A stretch of 6,849 nucleotides of DNA from Aquimarina sp. (GTDB lineage Bacteria > Bacteroidota > Bacteroidia > Flavobacteriales > Flavobacteriaceae), in NCBI GenBank assembly GCA_002697475.1, contig NZVW01000143.1, positions 1 to 6,849 of the forward strand. The letters run 5' to 3'. Position 1 is the stretch's first letter. Every line of letters starts with the position of its first letter. Below, one piece after another: positions 1-6,849 of this stretch. Below the pieces are notes generated by a model. The model saw only the letters and a list, made by a program, of their open reading frames with translations. It had not been told where the DNA came from and made no database searches. Position numbers and translations under genes: made by a program.

Positions 1-1327
1 TTTCTTTATTATCTATATTTTTTACCGGGTTATTAAGGTTTCTTTTAGAAACTATAATCTGTTTTATATTTTTATATAAAAAGGAATACTTAAACGCTTT
101 TAAGAGCTCTTCTGTATCAATCCATTGATCACTATTTTCCTGAATCCTATCTAAGTTTAACACAGTCCAGTTTGTATCTTCCTGTAGAACTAAGTTATCC
201 ATTTGCGCAGATGCGGATGCATACGCCCCATAAGAAATTCCTCCCAAAAATGAAGATAAGCTTGAGACCACTTTAACAAAATCTACATTCTTTTCTTTTA
301 CAATTTTTTTGATATTTAATAGTCCATCAACTCTCAAAGAAAAATGTTTTTTAAGACTATCTTGATCAATGCCAGAAACTAGTTCAATATCTTTAATTTC
401 TGTATTTCGAGCAGCGTGAATAATTCCGTTTATTTGACCATATCTATTTTCAATATTTTCTATTTCCTGTAAAAAACTGTTACTATTGGTTATATCGACA
501 TGTATACTATTTATATTTCCGGATTGCTGTTTTAACAACTCATATCTTTGCTTTTCTTTTTCTGTCCATTTAAACGGCGCTTTGTAAGAAAATAAAAAAA
601 CATTTGCTGCATACTCACTCAATATATATTTAGCAAGTGTAAACTCTATTTCATCTAAATTGCCCGTAATTAAATAGTTGCCATTATTCTTAAAAGAAGA
701 AGTATAAGAATTATTTTCTATAACTTCCAATTGCTCATAACATGTAACCCATCTTTTACCATATCTGAATGCCACTTTATAGTAATTGGACTCAACTTCA
801 AACTCTTTAATAATCTCATCAATATTGTAGTTATCCAAATCCAAATCTAAAGAAGCAGCACTTATATTTTGATTTTCCTGAGTTTGTACATTCAATAATG
901 CGGATGTTTGTTGATTGATACTTTGCATATTTTCTGTACCAACGACCGTATAATCCTTGTCACTTAATACAATGATCTTTTTACGTGTTTCTATGCCTTC
1001 AAATTCCAGACCTTGTATAATGTTTAAAACGCGGTTAAAAGTCAAGTTATACTTTTGATATTGCTTTTGATCATCAGAAATATTATTATCGCTGAGTTCC
1101 CAACCATAAATCAAGAAATCATAATCAAATTCTTTGAGGTCTAAATGATCTTTTAAGCCTCTATAGTCATTTTTTTCATCTGGATTGATTATAATATCAC
1201 CTGTTTGAAGTATTTCAAATTGACCTCCTTGAAAAACTTGAACAACATTTTTACCATCTTCTTTTAGAATGTTACTTAGTTCATTAGAAAACGAAGAGTC
1301 ATCATTAAAGATCAGATAGTTATTTGC
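1..1327 (-). other. Ketoreductase (KR) region, probably inactive
   Basis: After a linker containing YMPSWKYTP, residues about 913-1115 resemble the structural half of a modular KR (NYLIFNDDSS at the start, VAFRYGKRWVTCYEQLEV at the end). Residues from about 1125 are the catalytic half. The expected TGGxGGIG nucleotide-binding motif reads T-G-N-L-D-E-I-E at 1133-1140. The arginine that usually follows the second beta strand is Tyr1160. IHAAG reads IHAAR at 1215-1219. The catalytic Lys is Arg1244 and the catalytic Asn is Ser1285. Ser1268 and Tyr1281 remain (VVSSLSSFLGGISYGAY). The end matches KR C-termini (KQIIVSKRNL). It therefore probably has a structural role only, leaving the beta-keto group unreduced. 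Confidence 0.85.
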
Positions 1328-4063
1328 TTCAGAAAAATTAGTTTTTAGAAAAATATTATTTGGAGTATATTTCCAGGAAGGCATATATAAAGATTCTGAA
1401 ATGTTTTTTCTGAATTGATCAATTCCTTTAGCTTTCAGTAAGTTATTATCAATTTTAACCTTTGAAGGAATATCATACTTGTCAAAAGCATATGTTGGTA
1501 TTGAAATTTTGTTTGGTTTATCTTTTTGGTAGTATTTATCCCAGTTAATGTCAAAACCATTTACCCAAAGTCTACCTAAAAATTCATTAAAGTGTAGATT
1601 ATCACTTATTATCTCCTTAGGGTGTCTTATAGTGGTTACCGTTTGGTTATTCAATTCAGGATTCTGGCATTTTTTATAGAATGTCGTTAATGTTCTTCCG
1701 GGACCAACTTCTATAAATAAGGTATTATCTATATTAATTAATGTTTTAATCCCTTTTTCAAATCTTACTGGTTCAACAATATGATTAGACCAATATTTTA
1801 CAGAAGTAGCTTCTTCATTGGTAATCAATTCACCTGTAATATTGGAAACAAATGGGATTTTAGGTTCAAGAAGAGTTATGGATTGTAATTCCTTTTCAAA
1901 ATCATCAATGATAACTTCCATCATTTTAGAATGGAAAGCATGTGACGTTTTTAAGGCTGTGTATAAAATATTTTTATCTTCTAATTCTTTTTTTACTCTA
2001 CCAATATTTTCAATTGTTCCTGAAATGACAAAAGAGTCATTGGAGTTTATAGCTGCTATAGATACATTTTCTAATATTTTTTTATCTATTTGATCTATTG
2101 GCAAACCTATACTTAACATATCTCCTTCAGGGACCTTTGCCATAAGTTCGGCCCTTTTACTTATGATTTTTAATGCATCTTCAAGTGAGAAAACGTTACT
2201 TATAGTTGCCGCTACATATTCTCCTAAGCTATGACCTATCATATATGTAGGAGCGACTCCTATCTCTAGTAAAAACTGTGCTAATGCATATTCAAAAGCA
2301 AAAAGAATTGGTTGTGTGTAAAATGTTGTATTAATTTGATTAGCTCCTTTATCCTCCAGACTAAATAATATCTTTTTGTAATCTATTCCATTAAGTTCTT
2401 GAAGAATGTTCAAACCATTATCAATATGTCTTTTAAATATGGGGTTTGAATCATATAACTCCTTACCCATATTTATATATTGACTTCCTTGCCCGGAAAA
2501 CATAAATACAATATTATTCTTTACCTTAACAACATTCTCTTTTATCTTCTTATTCTTTAAAGCATTAATCAAATTACTTTTATCTTTTACAATCAGATAT
2601 TTTGCCAAATCGAACTGTATTCTTCCCTGTTGTAATGTATAAGCTAAATCATCCAGATCAACTGTTTTGTTTTCAAGGTAATTTAGTAGTTTGTCTTCAT
2701 AATTATCAAGCGAAGTATCAGATTTTGCAGAGTATCGAATAAGTTTATACTCTTGATTTACTCCTTTATTTTGTTGAGTGGGTCCTTCCTGAAGTATGAC
2801 ATGAACATTTGTCCCCCCAATTCCTAAAGAGCTTATCCCGGCAATTCTAGGTTTGCCTTGTTTGGTTACCCAATCTTTAGTTCTTTTGTTTACATAAAAA
2901 GGTCCTCCATCAAAATTAATTGTTGGATTAGCTTGTTGATAATGTAAACTGGCAGGTATTATTTTATTTTTAATTGAAAGTGCCGTTTTAATAAGACCCA
3001 GAACTCCTGCAGCCTCGTCAGCATGCCCCATGTTAGACTTTATTGTTCCTACAGCACATTGGTTATTTATATCATTATTGAAGGCTAAATTAAGTGCTTC
3101 TATTTCTATGGGATCTCCAATTTTTGTTGCCGTACCATGAGCTTCAATATAAGAAATATCCTCTGGTGAAACTCCGGCAATTTTTTGTGCCAGTTTAACA
3201 CATTCTGATTGACCTTCAATACTAGGCATTGTGTAGCCTGCTTTTTCACTACCATCATTATTCATTGCAGTACCTTTAATTACTGCATAAACATTATCAT
3301 TATCCTTTAACGCCTCTTCTAAACGTTTCAAGATAACAACTCCCGCTCCATCTGTTCCTATGGTTCCTGAAGATTTACTGTCAAAGCTTCTGTTATGACC
3401 ATCATTAGACATTATAGAGCCATCTACATAATTGTAACCATTATCCTCATCAGATAATAATCGTATTCCTCCTGCAACAGCAATCCCGCACTCGTTCAAC
3501 AATAGACTTCTACAAGCAAGATGAGTCGTACTTAAAGATGTAGAACAAGCCGTATCAATAAAATAACAAGGTCCTTTAAAATTTAACTTATAGGAAATCA
3601 AAGATGCCATAAAATTAGGATTTGACAGCTTTCCTTTGGACAAAAGATCTACATTAAGATCATTAGTCAGCATTGCGTGTAAACTCCAATTTAAATCTTT
3701 GTTAGCTCCTAAAAATATTCCTGTTTTTTTGGAATAGGTTTCTGTATTGCAACCAGAGTCTTCCAGAGCTTCCCATACTAATTGATGCATCATTCTGGTT
3801 TGAGGGTTCATTATTCTTGCCTCATCAAGCGTATACTTAAAAAAGGGATAGTCAAAGGAATTTGTATCTTCAATAAAGGATGCTGCTTTTATATAATTTT
3901 TTTGGTCAATTTGTTTTTTATCGACCCCTCTATCAATTAGTTCCTGATCCGAAAAAAAATGAATCAACTCCTTTTCATTGATAAGGTTATTCCAAAACTC
4001 TTCTATGTTATCTGACTTTGGGAATCTACCAGACATTCCAATAATAGCTATATCTCGTTTCAT
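1..4063 (-). CDS. Type I polyketide synthase: KS - AT - degenerate KR (3' end outside window)
   Basis: This gene encodes a modular type I PKS with 1,354 complete codons visible and no stop before the left edge. It starts at ATG 4063 and enters the ketosynthase at once (MKRDIAIIGMSGRFP), with no N-terminal docking segment. The KS (about 3-426) has Cys173 (DTACSTS), His309 (EAHGTAT) and His347 (KSNMGHA), so it should condense. The AT (about 519-815) has GQGSQ near 524-528, Ser612 in GHSLGEY, and His708 in SHAFHS; HAFH is typical of malonyl-CoA selectivity. The post-AT linker ends near SIPTYAFDK (854-862). From about 890 the chain is ketoreductase-like, with a structural subdomain followed by a catalytic subdomain that appears inactive. 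No dehydratase, methyltransferase or enoylreductase lies between AT and KR. A carrier domain would be expected beyond the window. The gene probably shares an operon with the upstream NRPS gene, whose PCP could feed this KS. The product is a beta-ketoacyl chain extension. Confidence 0.96.
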   Translation of the reverse strand, partial: MKRDIAIIGMSGRFPKSDNIEEFWNNLINEKELIHFFSDQELIDRGVDKKQIDQKNYIKAASFIEDTNSFDYPFFKYTLDEARIMNPQTRMMHQLVWEALEDSGCNTETYSKKTGIFLGANKDLNWSLHAMLTNDLNVDLLSKGKLSNPNFMASLISYKLNFKGPCYFIDTACSTSLSTTHLACRSLLLNECGIAVAGGIRLLSDEDNGYNYVDGSIMSNDGHNRSFDSKSSGTIGTDGAGVVILKRLEEALKDNDNVYAVIKGTAMNNDGSEKAGYTMPSIEGQSECVKLAQKIAGVSPEDISYIEAHGTATKIGDPIEIEALNLAFNNDINNQCAVGTIKSNMGHADEAAGVLGLIKTALSIKNKIIPASLHYQQANPTINFDGGPFYVNKRTKDWVTKQGKPRIAGISSLGIGGTNVHVILQEGPTQQNKGVNQEYKLIRYSAKSDTSLDNYEDKLLNYLENKTVDLDDLAYTLQQGRIQFDLAKYLIVKDKSNLINALKNKKIKENVVKVKNNIVFMFSGQGSQYINMGKELYDSNPIFKRHIDNGLNILQELNGIDYKKILFSLEDKGANQINTTFYTQPILFAFEYALAQFLLEIGVAPTYMIGHSLGEYVAATISNVFSLEDALKIISKRAELMAKVPEGDMLSIGLPIDQIDKKILENVSIAAINSNDSFVISGTIENIGRVKKELEDKNILYTALKTSHAFHSKMMEVIIDDFEKELQSITLLEPKIPFVSNITGELITNEEATSVKYWSNHIVEPVRFEKGIKTLINIDNTLFIEVGPGRTLTTFYKKCQNPELNNQTVTTIRHPKEIISDNLHFNEFLGRLWVNGFDINWDKYYQKDKPNKISIPTYAFDKYDIPSKVKIDNNLLKAKGIDQFRKNISESLYMPSWKYTPNNIFLKTNFSEANNYLIFNDDSSFSNELSNILKEDGKNVVQVFQGGQFEILQTGDIIINPDEKNDYRGLKDHLDLKEFDYDFLIYGWELSDNNISDDQKQYQKYNLTFNRVLNIIQGLEFEGIETRKKIIVLSDKDYTVVGTENMQSINQQTSALLNVQTQENQNISAASLDLDLDNYNIDEIIKEFEVESNYYKVAFRYGKRWVTCYEQLEVIENNSYTSSFKNNGNYLITGNLDEIEFTLAKYILSEYAANVFLFSYKAPFKWTEKEKQRYELLKQQSGNINSIHVDITNSNSFLQEIENIENRYGQINGIIHAARNTEIKDIELVSGIDQDSLKKHFSLRVDGLLNIKKIVKEKNVDFVKVVSSLSSFLGGISYGAYASASAQMDNLVLQEDTNWTVLNLDRIQENSDQWIDTEELLKAFKYSFLYKNIKQIIVSKRNLNNPVKNIDNKE
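1619..2509 (-). other. Acyltransferase (AT) domain, malonyl-CoA type
   Basis: Residues about 519-815 of the PKS form a cis AT that loads the extender unit on the module's carrier. Visible motifs are FMFSGQGSQY (520-529), TQPILFAFEYALA, GHSLGEYVAA with nucleophile Ser612, SKRAELM with the expected arginine, TSHAFHSKM with catalytic His708, and FIEVGPGRTLT near 783-793. GHSLG together with HAFH is the malonyl-type pattern; methylmalonyl-type ATs usually show YASH in place of HAFH. The prediction of malonate rests on these family rules. Confidence 0.93.
2786..4057 (-). other. Ketosynthase (KS) domain, catalytically complete
   Basis: Residues about 3-426 of the PKS carry the decarboxylative-condensation machinery. 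Cys173 in DTACSTS accepts the incoming chain, while His309 (HGTAT) and His347 (KSNMGHA) complete the triad. The domain closes with GIGGTNVHVILQEGP. Because the active Cys is present it is not a loading-type KSQ. Small departures from the usual text are MNPQ where MDPQ is common (within ARIMNPQTR) and HGTAT where HGTGT is common; neither touches the catalytic residues. Overall wording resembles KS domains of NRPS-PKS hybrids, in keeping with an upstream PCP as donor. Confidence 0.96.
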
Positions 4064-4094
4064 TTAGTAAATCTTATTAAAGCTTAGAGAATAA

Positions 4095-4113
4095 TTTAGC
4101 GATTGATGCTAAA
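4095..4113. repeat. Small inverted repeat in the 51-base gap between the NRPS and PKS genes
   Basis: The gap 4064-4114 is the only non-coding DNA in the window. It contains TTTAGC (4095-4100) and GCTAAA (4108-4113), a perfect 6-base inverted repeat around a 7-base loop. It begins one base after the NRPS stop codon in the transcribed direction. No run of T follows it on the minus strand, so it does not look like an intrinsic terminator. The rest of the gap shows no Shine-Dalgarno sequence before the PKS ATG, only A/T-rich bases ending TACTAA. No Bacteroidota-type promoter (TAnnTTTG) is visible. A stem this short can arise by chance. Confidence 0.3.
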
Positions 4114-4114
4114 C

Positions 4115-6849
4115 CTAAATTTCATTCATGAAATCAATTAAATCTTCAACATCCTCCATCTCATTTTCTTCTATTTGAACCTTCTGAGAAGTTGTAGTAT
4201 CATTTAAGTTTTCTACTAATGTTCGAATTGTTGGGTATTGAAAAAATGAAATGATTTTTAAATCAGTATTCAGTGTTGAATTCATTAGAGATAATAATTG
4301 AAATGCCTTCATAGAATTTCCTCCGATTTCAAAAAAGTTATCATCAATTCCAACTTTTTCAATTTCCAGGAAATCAGCCCATAAGGCACATAACTTTTTC
4401 TCTGCATCATTTCCTGGAGGCGTATAGCTTTTAATTATCGCTGTAGTACCATTTGGTTTTGGTAAGGCTTTATAATCTGTTTTACCATTGGGCGTTTGTG
4501 GAAACTCTTCCAGAATTACAATATGATGAGGAATCATATAGTGTGGAAGGCGTAACCTTATAAACTCCTTAAGTACATTATTGTCCACAGTGTTTGAGGT
4601 TCTGATATAAGCTGTTAGAGACGTTTGATTATTTTCTTGAATGGTCGATACTGCACATTGCATTACATTTTCATGATCCAGAAATACATTCTCAATTTCT
4701 TTCAGTTCTATTCTGTATCCTTTTATTTTTACCTGACTATCCAATCTACCCAAATATTGTAATTCCCCATTTGGAAGCCAACGGGCTAGATCTCCAGTTT
4801 TATAAATTTTTTGATTTTCTTCAAAGGGGTTATCTATAAACCTTTCTTTGGTTAACTCTTCTTTATTTAAATATCCCAAAGAAACTCCATCTCCGCCAAT
4901 ACACAATTCACCTGAAACTCCTACAGGACATAGTTGATAATTAATATCTAAAACATATATTTTAGTATTTACAATAGGGGTTCCAATATTTATATCATCA
5001 TCAACCCCTACAGTCTTTATTGAAGACCAAATGGTAGTTTCTGTAGGACCATACATATTATGGATACTTGTACCAACCTGTCCAATTAATTTTTGAGCCA
5101 ATGATTTCTTTAAGGCTTCGCCTCCTACTAAAAGAGTTTTAATATTTTTTAGGGCTTCTCTTCCTTCATGATTTAGTAAAAGCTCCTCATAGAGCGAAGG
5201 TGTGGACTGAATATGGGTAACTTTATGATCGTTAATTAATTGCGCTATACTTTCTTCTTCTGTTAATTTATTAATTGTTTTAACAATAAAATTTTGTTGA
5301 GCTTTTGACCTTTTTACTACATCCTTCAAATCAAAAAGATGACATAAGTTATCTATTACCAGCTCGTTATCAACCCCAAAATCAATTAAACAAGCTACTT
5401 CATCAATACCAATTTCATAAACTCGATTTATCATTTTTTGACAGGATTCTGGGGTACCAAACAAACTACTAGTATTATAAAATCTTTGATATGCAATATC
5501 TAATAATGGTTCTAAATCATTATCCAGGTCCAGTTCTAATTCTTCTGCTATAGGTTTTAAAAGGTTTATTGAATTTTTAAGGTAATCCTTAAATGGCTCT
5601 TCCACTGTTTCTTTAACAAAATCAATATTATCGCTTACAAAAGTATGTAGCATCAAGGATACTTTATAGTTATCTGAATTATAACCATTTTCAAGAAGGG
5701 TTTGACGATAAACCTTAATTTTCTCTTCAAGATTTTCAATACTTTGTCCTAATAAATGAGTTAAAATATTTGCTCCTATTGTACCCGCATATTTAAAGGT
5801 TTCAATACTTCCGGCAGCTGTGACCCATAAAGGCAAATCATTTTGAATAGGTTTTGGGTGAACATAGAATTCAAACTCCTTTCCTACTCCGTTTTTTCTG
5901 GTCACGGATTTCCCTTTCCAAACCTCTTTGAGAGTATTAATTCCTTGACGCATTATCTGATGTCTATTTTCATAGCTGTCAGGAGCTAAAACAAAATCGT
6001 TAGGATGCCATCCAGAAGCTATTGACAATTCTACTCTACCCTCTGATAGGTTATCAACCATAGACCACTCCTCAGCTACTCTTATTGGATCGTGCAATGG
6101 CAATACCACACTACCAGACCTTAACCTGATATTTTTCGTAATGGTTGAAACCGCCGCTGCCGCAACAGAAGGATTTGGGAATTGATCACCGAAGTTATGA
6201 AAATGCCTTTCAGGAACCCAGATAGCTTCAAATTGATTTTCATCTGCAAATTTTGCCCCTTCAAGAAGTAACTTATATTTATTTTCAGTAGTTAATGAAT
6301 TATTATATGTAGGAAAATAAAACAAACTAAATTTCATTTCTGGTTTAGTTTCCACAGGGACTGGTCTTTCAAGATGTAATATTATTTTATTCCCCTCTGT
6401 AAGTGTCCATAAAAGTTCAAGAATTGAAATATCAAAGCTTATGCTTGTCATTGCCAGCCAAACGTCAGAATTTGATCTGGAATCAAATTTATCATTCATT
6501 CCAGCAATAAAATTGGTAAGATTCTTATGTGAAACTTTTACACCTTTTGGTTTACCTGTAGAGCCTGAAGTATAAATAACATAAGCCATCGAAGATGGAT
6601 CTATAACCGTCAATTCAGTTTTTTCTTTTTGATTCCAGATAGACAGATCATCAATATCTATGATGGTAAGATTATCACTCAAAATATCTTTAGTCTGCGT
6701 GCTTGCAATAATAAATTGTGTGTCGCTATTTTCTAAAATATAATCAGTTCTATTTATGGGATAGAAAGGATCCAATGGAAGGTAAGATGCTCCTGATTTT
6801 AAAATCCCTAAAATTGCTATGACTAAATCCAATGAACGGCCTAAAAATA
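4115..6849 (-). CDS. NRPS module, 3' part: glycine-type adenylation domain with embedded luciferase-like monooxygenase, then PCP (5' end outside window)
   Basis: This is the C-terminal 910 residues of a cytoplasmic nonribosomal peptide synthetase that activates an amino acid as its adenylate and loads it on a carrier thiol. The frame is open to the right edge. The TTG at 6832 is internal, because upstream codons read F-L-G-R-S and continue A-domain motif A2; the true start is outside. Numbering from the TTG codon: A2 at 1-22, A3 (YTSGSTGKPKG) 87-97, A4 (FDIS) 133-136, luciferase-like monooxygenase insert about 165-510, A5 (NMYGPTETT) 592-600, A6 641-666, A7 (YKTGDLARW) 677-685, A8 695-714, A9 (LPHYMIP) 762-768, A10 (NGKTD) with catalytic Lys784, PCP about 803-875 with phosphopantetheine Ser840 (GGNS). 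Pocket residues D134, I135, L138, Q542, L568, G570, M593, I601, W602 and K784 resemble known glycine codes. There is no thioesterase or reductase; an acidic tail ends at TAG. The PKS gene follows 51 bases on, so the two are probably cotranscribed. Any condensation domain would lie upstream. Confidence 0.96.
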   Translation of the reverse strand, partial: FLGRSLDLVIAILGILKSGASYLPLDPFYPINRTDYILENSDTQFIIASTQTKDILSDNLTIIDIDDLSIWNQKEKTELTVIDPSSMAYVIYTSGSTGKPKGVKVSHKNLTNFIAGMNDKFDSRSNSDVWLAMTSISFDISILELLWTLTEGNKIILHLERPVPVETKPEMKFSLFYFPTYNNSLTTENKYKLLLEGAKFADENQFEAIWVPERHFHNFGDQFPNPSVAAAAVSTITKNIRLRSGSVVLPLHDPIRVAEEWSMVDNLSEGRVELSIASGWHPNDFVLAPDSYENRHQIMRQGINTLKEVWKGKSVTRKNGVGKEFEFYVHPKPIQNDLPLWVTAAGSIETFKYAGTIGANILTHLLGQSIENLEEKIKVYRQTLLENGYNSDNYKVSLMLHTFVSDNIDFVKETVEEPFKDYLKNSINLLKPIAEELELDLDNDLEPLLDIAYQRFYNTSSLFGTPESCQKMINRVYEIGIDEVACLIDFGVDNELVIDNLCHLFDLKDVVKRSKAQQNFIVKTINKLTEEESIAQLINDHKVTHIQSTPSLYEELLLNHEGREALKNIKTLLVGGEALKKSLAQKLIGQVGTSIHNMYGPTETTIWSSIKTVGVDDDINIGTPIVNTKIYVLDINYQLCPVGVSGELCIGGDGVSLGYLNKEELTKERFIDNPFEENQKIYKTGDLARWLPNGELQYLGRLDSQVKIKGYRIELKEIENVFLDHENVMQCAVSTIQENNQTSLTAYIRTSNTVDNNVLKEFIRLRLPHYMIPHHIVILEEFPQTPNGKTDYKALPKPNGTTAIIKSYTPPGNDAEKKLCALWADFLEIEKVGIDDNFFEIGGNSMKAFQLLSLMNSTLNTDLKIISFFQYPTIRTLVENLNDTTTSQKVQIEENEMEDVEDLIDFMNEI
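4208..4426 (-). other. Peptidyl carrier protein (PCP/thiolation) domain
   Basis: Residues about 803-875 (numbered from the TTG codon at 6832) form a standard carrier domain with the motif DNFFEIGGNSMKAFQLL. Ser840 of GGNS is the expected site of 4'-phosphopantetheine attachment, and FFQYPTIRTLVENL supplies the last helix. The domain follows A10 directly and holds the aminoacyl thioester made by the A domain. About 30 further residues, markedly acidic, follow before the stop. Confidence 0.95.
5303..6343 (-). other. Luciferase-like (FMN-dependent) monooxygenase domain inserted in the A domain
   Basis: About 345 residues (165-510, numbered from the TTG codon at 6832) separate A-domain motif A4 from A5 and are not adenylation sequence. 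They begin with MKFSLFYFPTY and contain WVPERHFHNFG (205-215), the stretch PLHDPIRVAEEWSMVD (245-260), SEGRVELSIASGWHPNDF (263-280) and WVTAAGSIETF (336-346). These are hallmarks of the bacterial-luciferase flavin monooxygenase fold, in the subfamily found inside natural-product synthetases. Such enzymes use reduced FMN and O2. The reading frame continues cleanly into and out of the insert, so this is a built-in domain and not a disruption. The classic case of a monooxygenase inside a glycine A domain is MtaG/MelG of myxothiazol and melithiazol synthesis, where oxidation of the glycine alpha carbon releases a terminal amide. That this domain does the same is inference. Confidence 0.93.

Noticed and set aside
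1..1327. PKS as a pseudogene because its KR is degraded
   Set aside because: All 1,354 visible codons are open, and the KS and AT keep their catalytic residues. The losses are confined to KR active-site positions, which fits a silent domain better than general decay.
1818..2093. Plus-strand open frame of 91 codons
   Set aside because: It lies wholly antisense to the AT domain of the PKS, over the segment with the HAFH motif. Its translation has no recognisable domain, and the minus-strand frame carries clear AT motifs.
4095..4113. Intrinsic transcription terminator between the two genes
   Set aside because: The stem is only six pairs, half of them A-T, and is followed on the minus strand by mixed bases rather than a run of T.
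4064..4114. Bacteroidota-type promoter for the PKS gene
   Set aside because: No TAnnTTTG element with an upstream TTG could be found in the 51-base gap on the minus strand. Cotranscription with the NRPS gene is simpler.
5303..6343. Monooxygenase segment as a separate gene or insertion that breaks the A domain
   Set aside because: The frame is continuous on both sides, the A-domain halves are complete and have a full specificity code, and no terminal repeats or internal stop or start signals mark it as an inserted element.
6830..6832. TTG as the start codon of the NRPS gene
   Set aside because: The codons upstream in frame (6833-6847) read F-L-G-R-S and continue the conserved A-domain motif A2. 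The frame is open to the edge, so the gene starts outside the window.

Overview
The window is A+T-rich (about two-thirds A+T by eye) and almost wholly coding on the minus strand. It holds two large assembly-line genes, both cut by the window edges. Neither has a Shine-Dalgarno-type ribosome binding site in view, and the proteins are rich in Lys, Asn, Ile and Glu. I infer a Bacteroidota host, most likely a Flavobacteriia-type genome. No marker gene here proves this.

Transcription runs right to left. First (6849 to 4115) comes the 3' part of a nonribosomal peptide synthetase (NRPS) gene: an adenylation (A) domain interrupted between core motifs A4 and A5 by a complete luciferase-like, flavin-dependent monooxygenase domain, then a peptidyl carrier protein (PCP) and a short acidic tail. 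The A-domain pocket residues read D-I-L-Q-L-G-M-I-W-K, a glycine-type code. After 51 non-coding bases comes a type I polyketide synthase (PKS) gene (4063 to 1, running off the left edge). It encodes a ketosynthase (KS), a malonyl-type acyltransferase (AT), and a ketoreductase (KR) region. The KS and AT keep their catalytic residues. The KR has lost its whole NADPH-binding glycine motif, its catalytic lysine and its catalytic asparagine. The expected acyl carrier protein would lie beyond the left edge.

Together the genes look like adjacent steps of a hybrid NRPS-PKS pathway. Glycine is activated and loaded on the PCP, possibly oxidised by the embedded monooxygenase, and then either passed to the KS for a malonyl extension whose beta-keto group would stay unreduced, or released as an amide as in the myxothiazol/melithiazol terminal modules. 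Which of these applies cannot be decided here, because the start of the NRPS gene and the end of the PKS gene lie outside the window. The product is unknown.

There are no RNA genes, mobile elements, CRISPR arrays or clear promoters or terminators. The only non-coding stretch is the 51-base gap, which contains one small inverted repeat.
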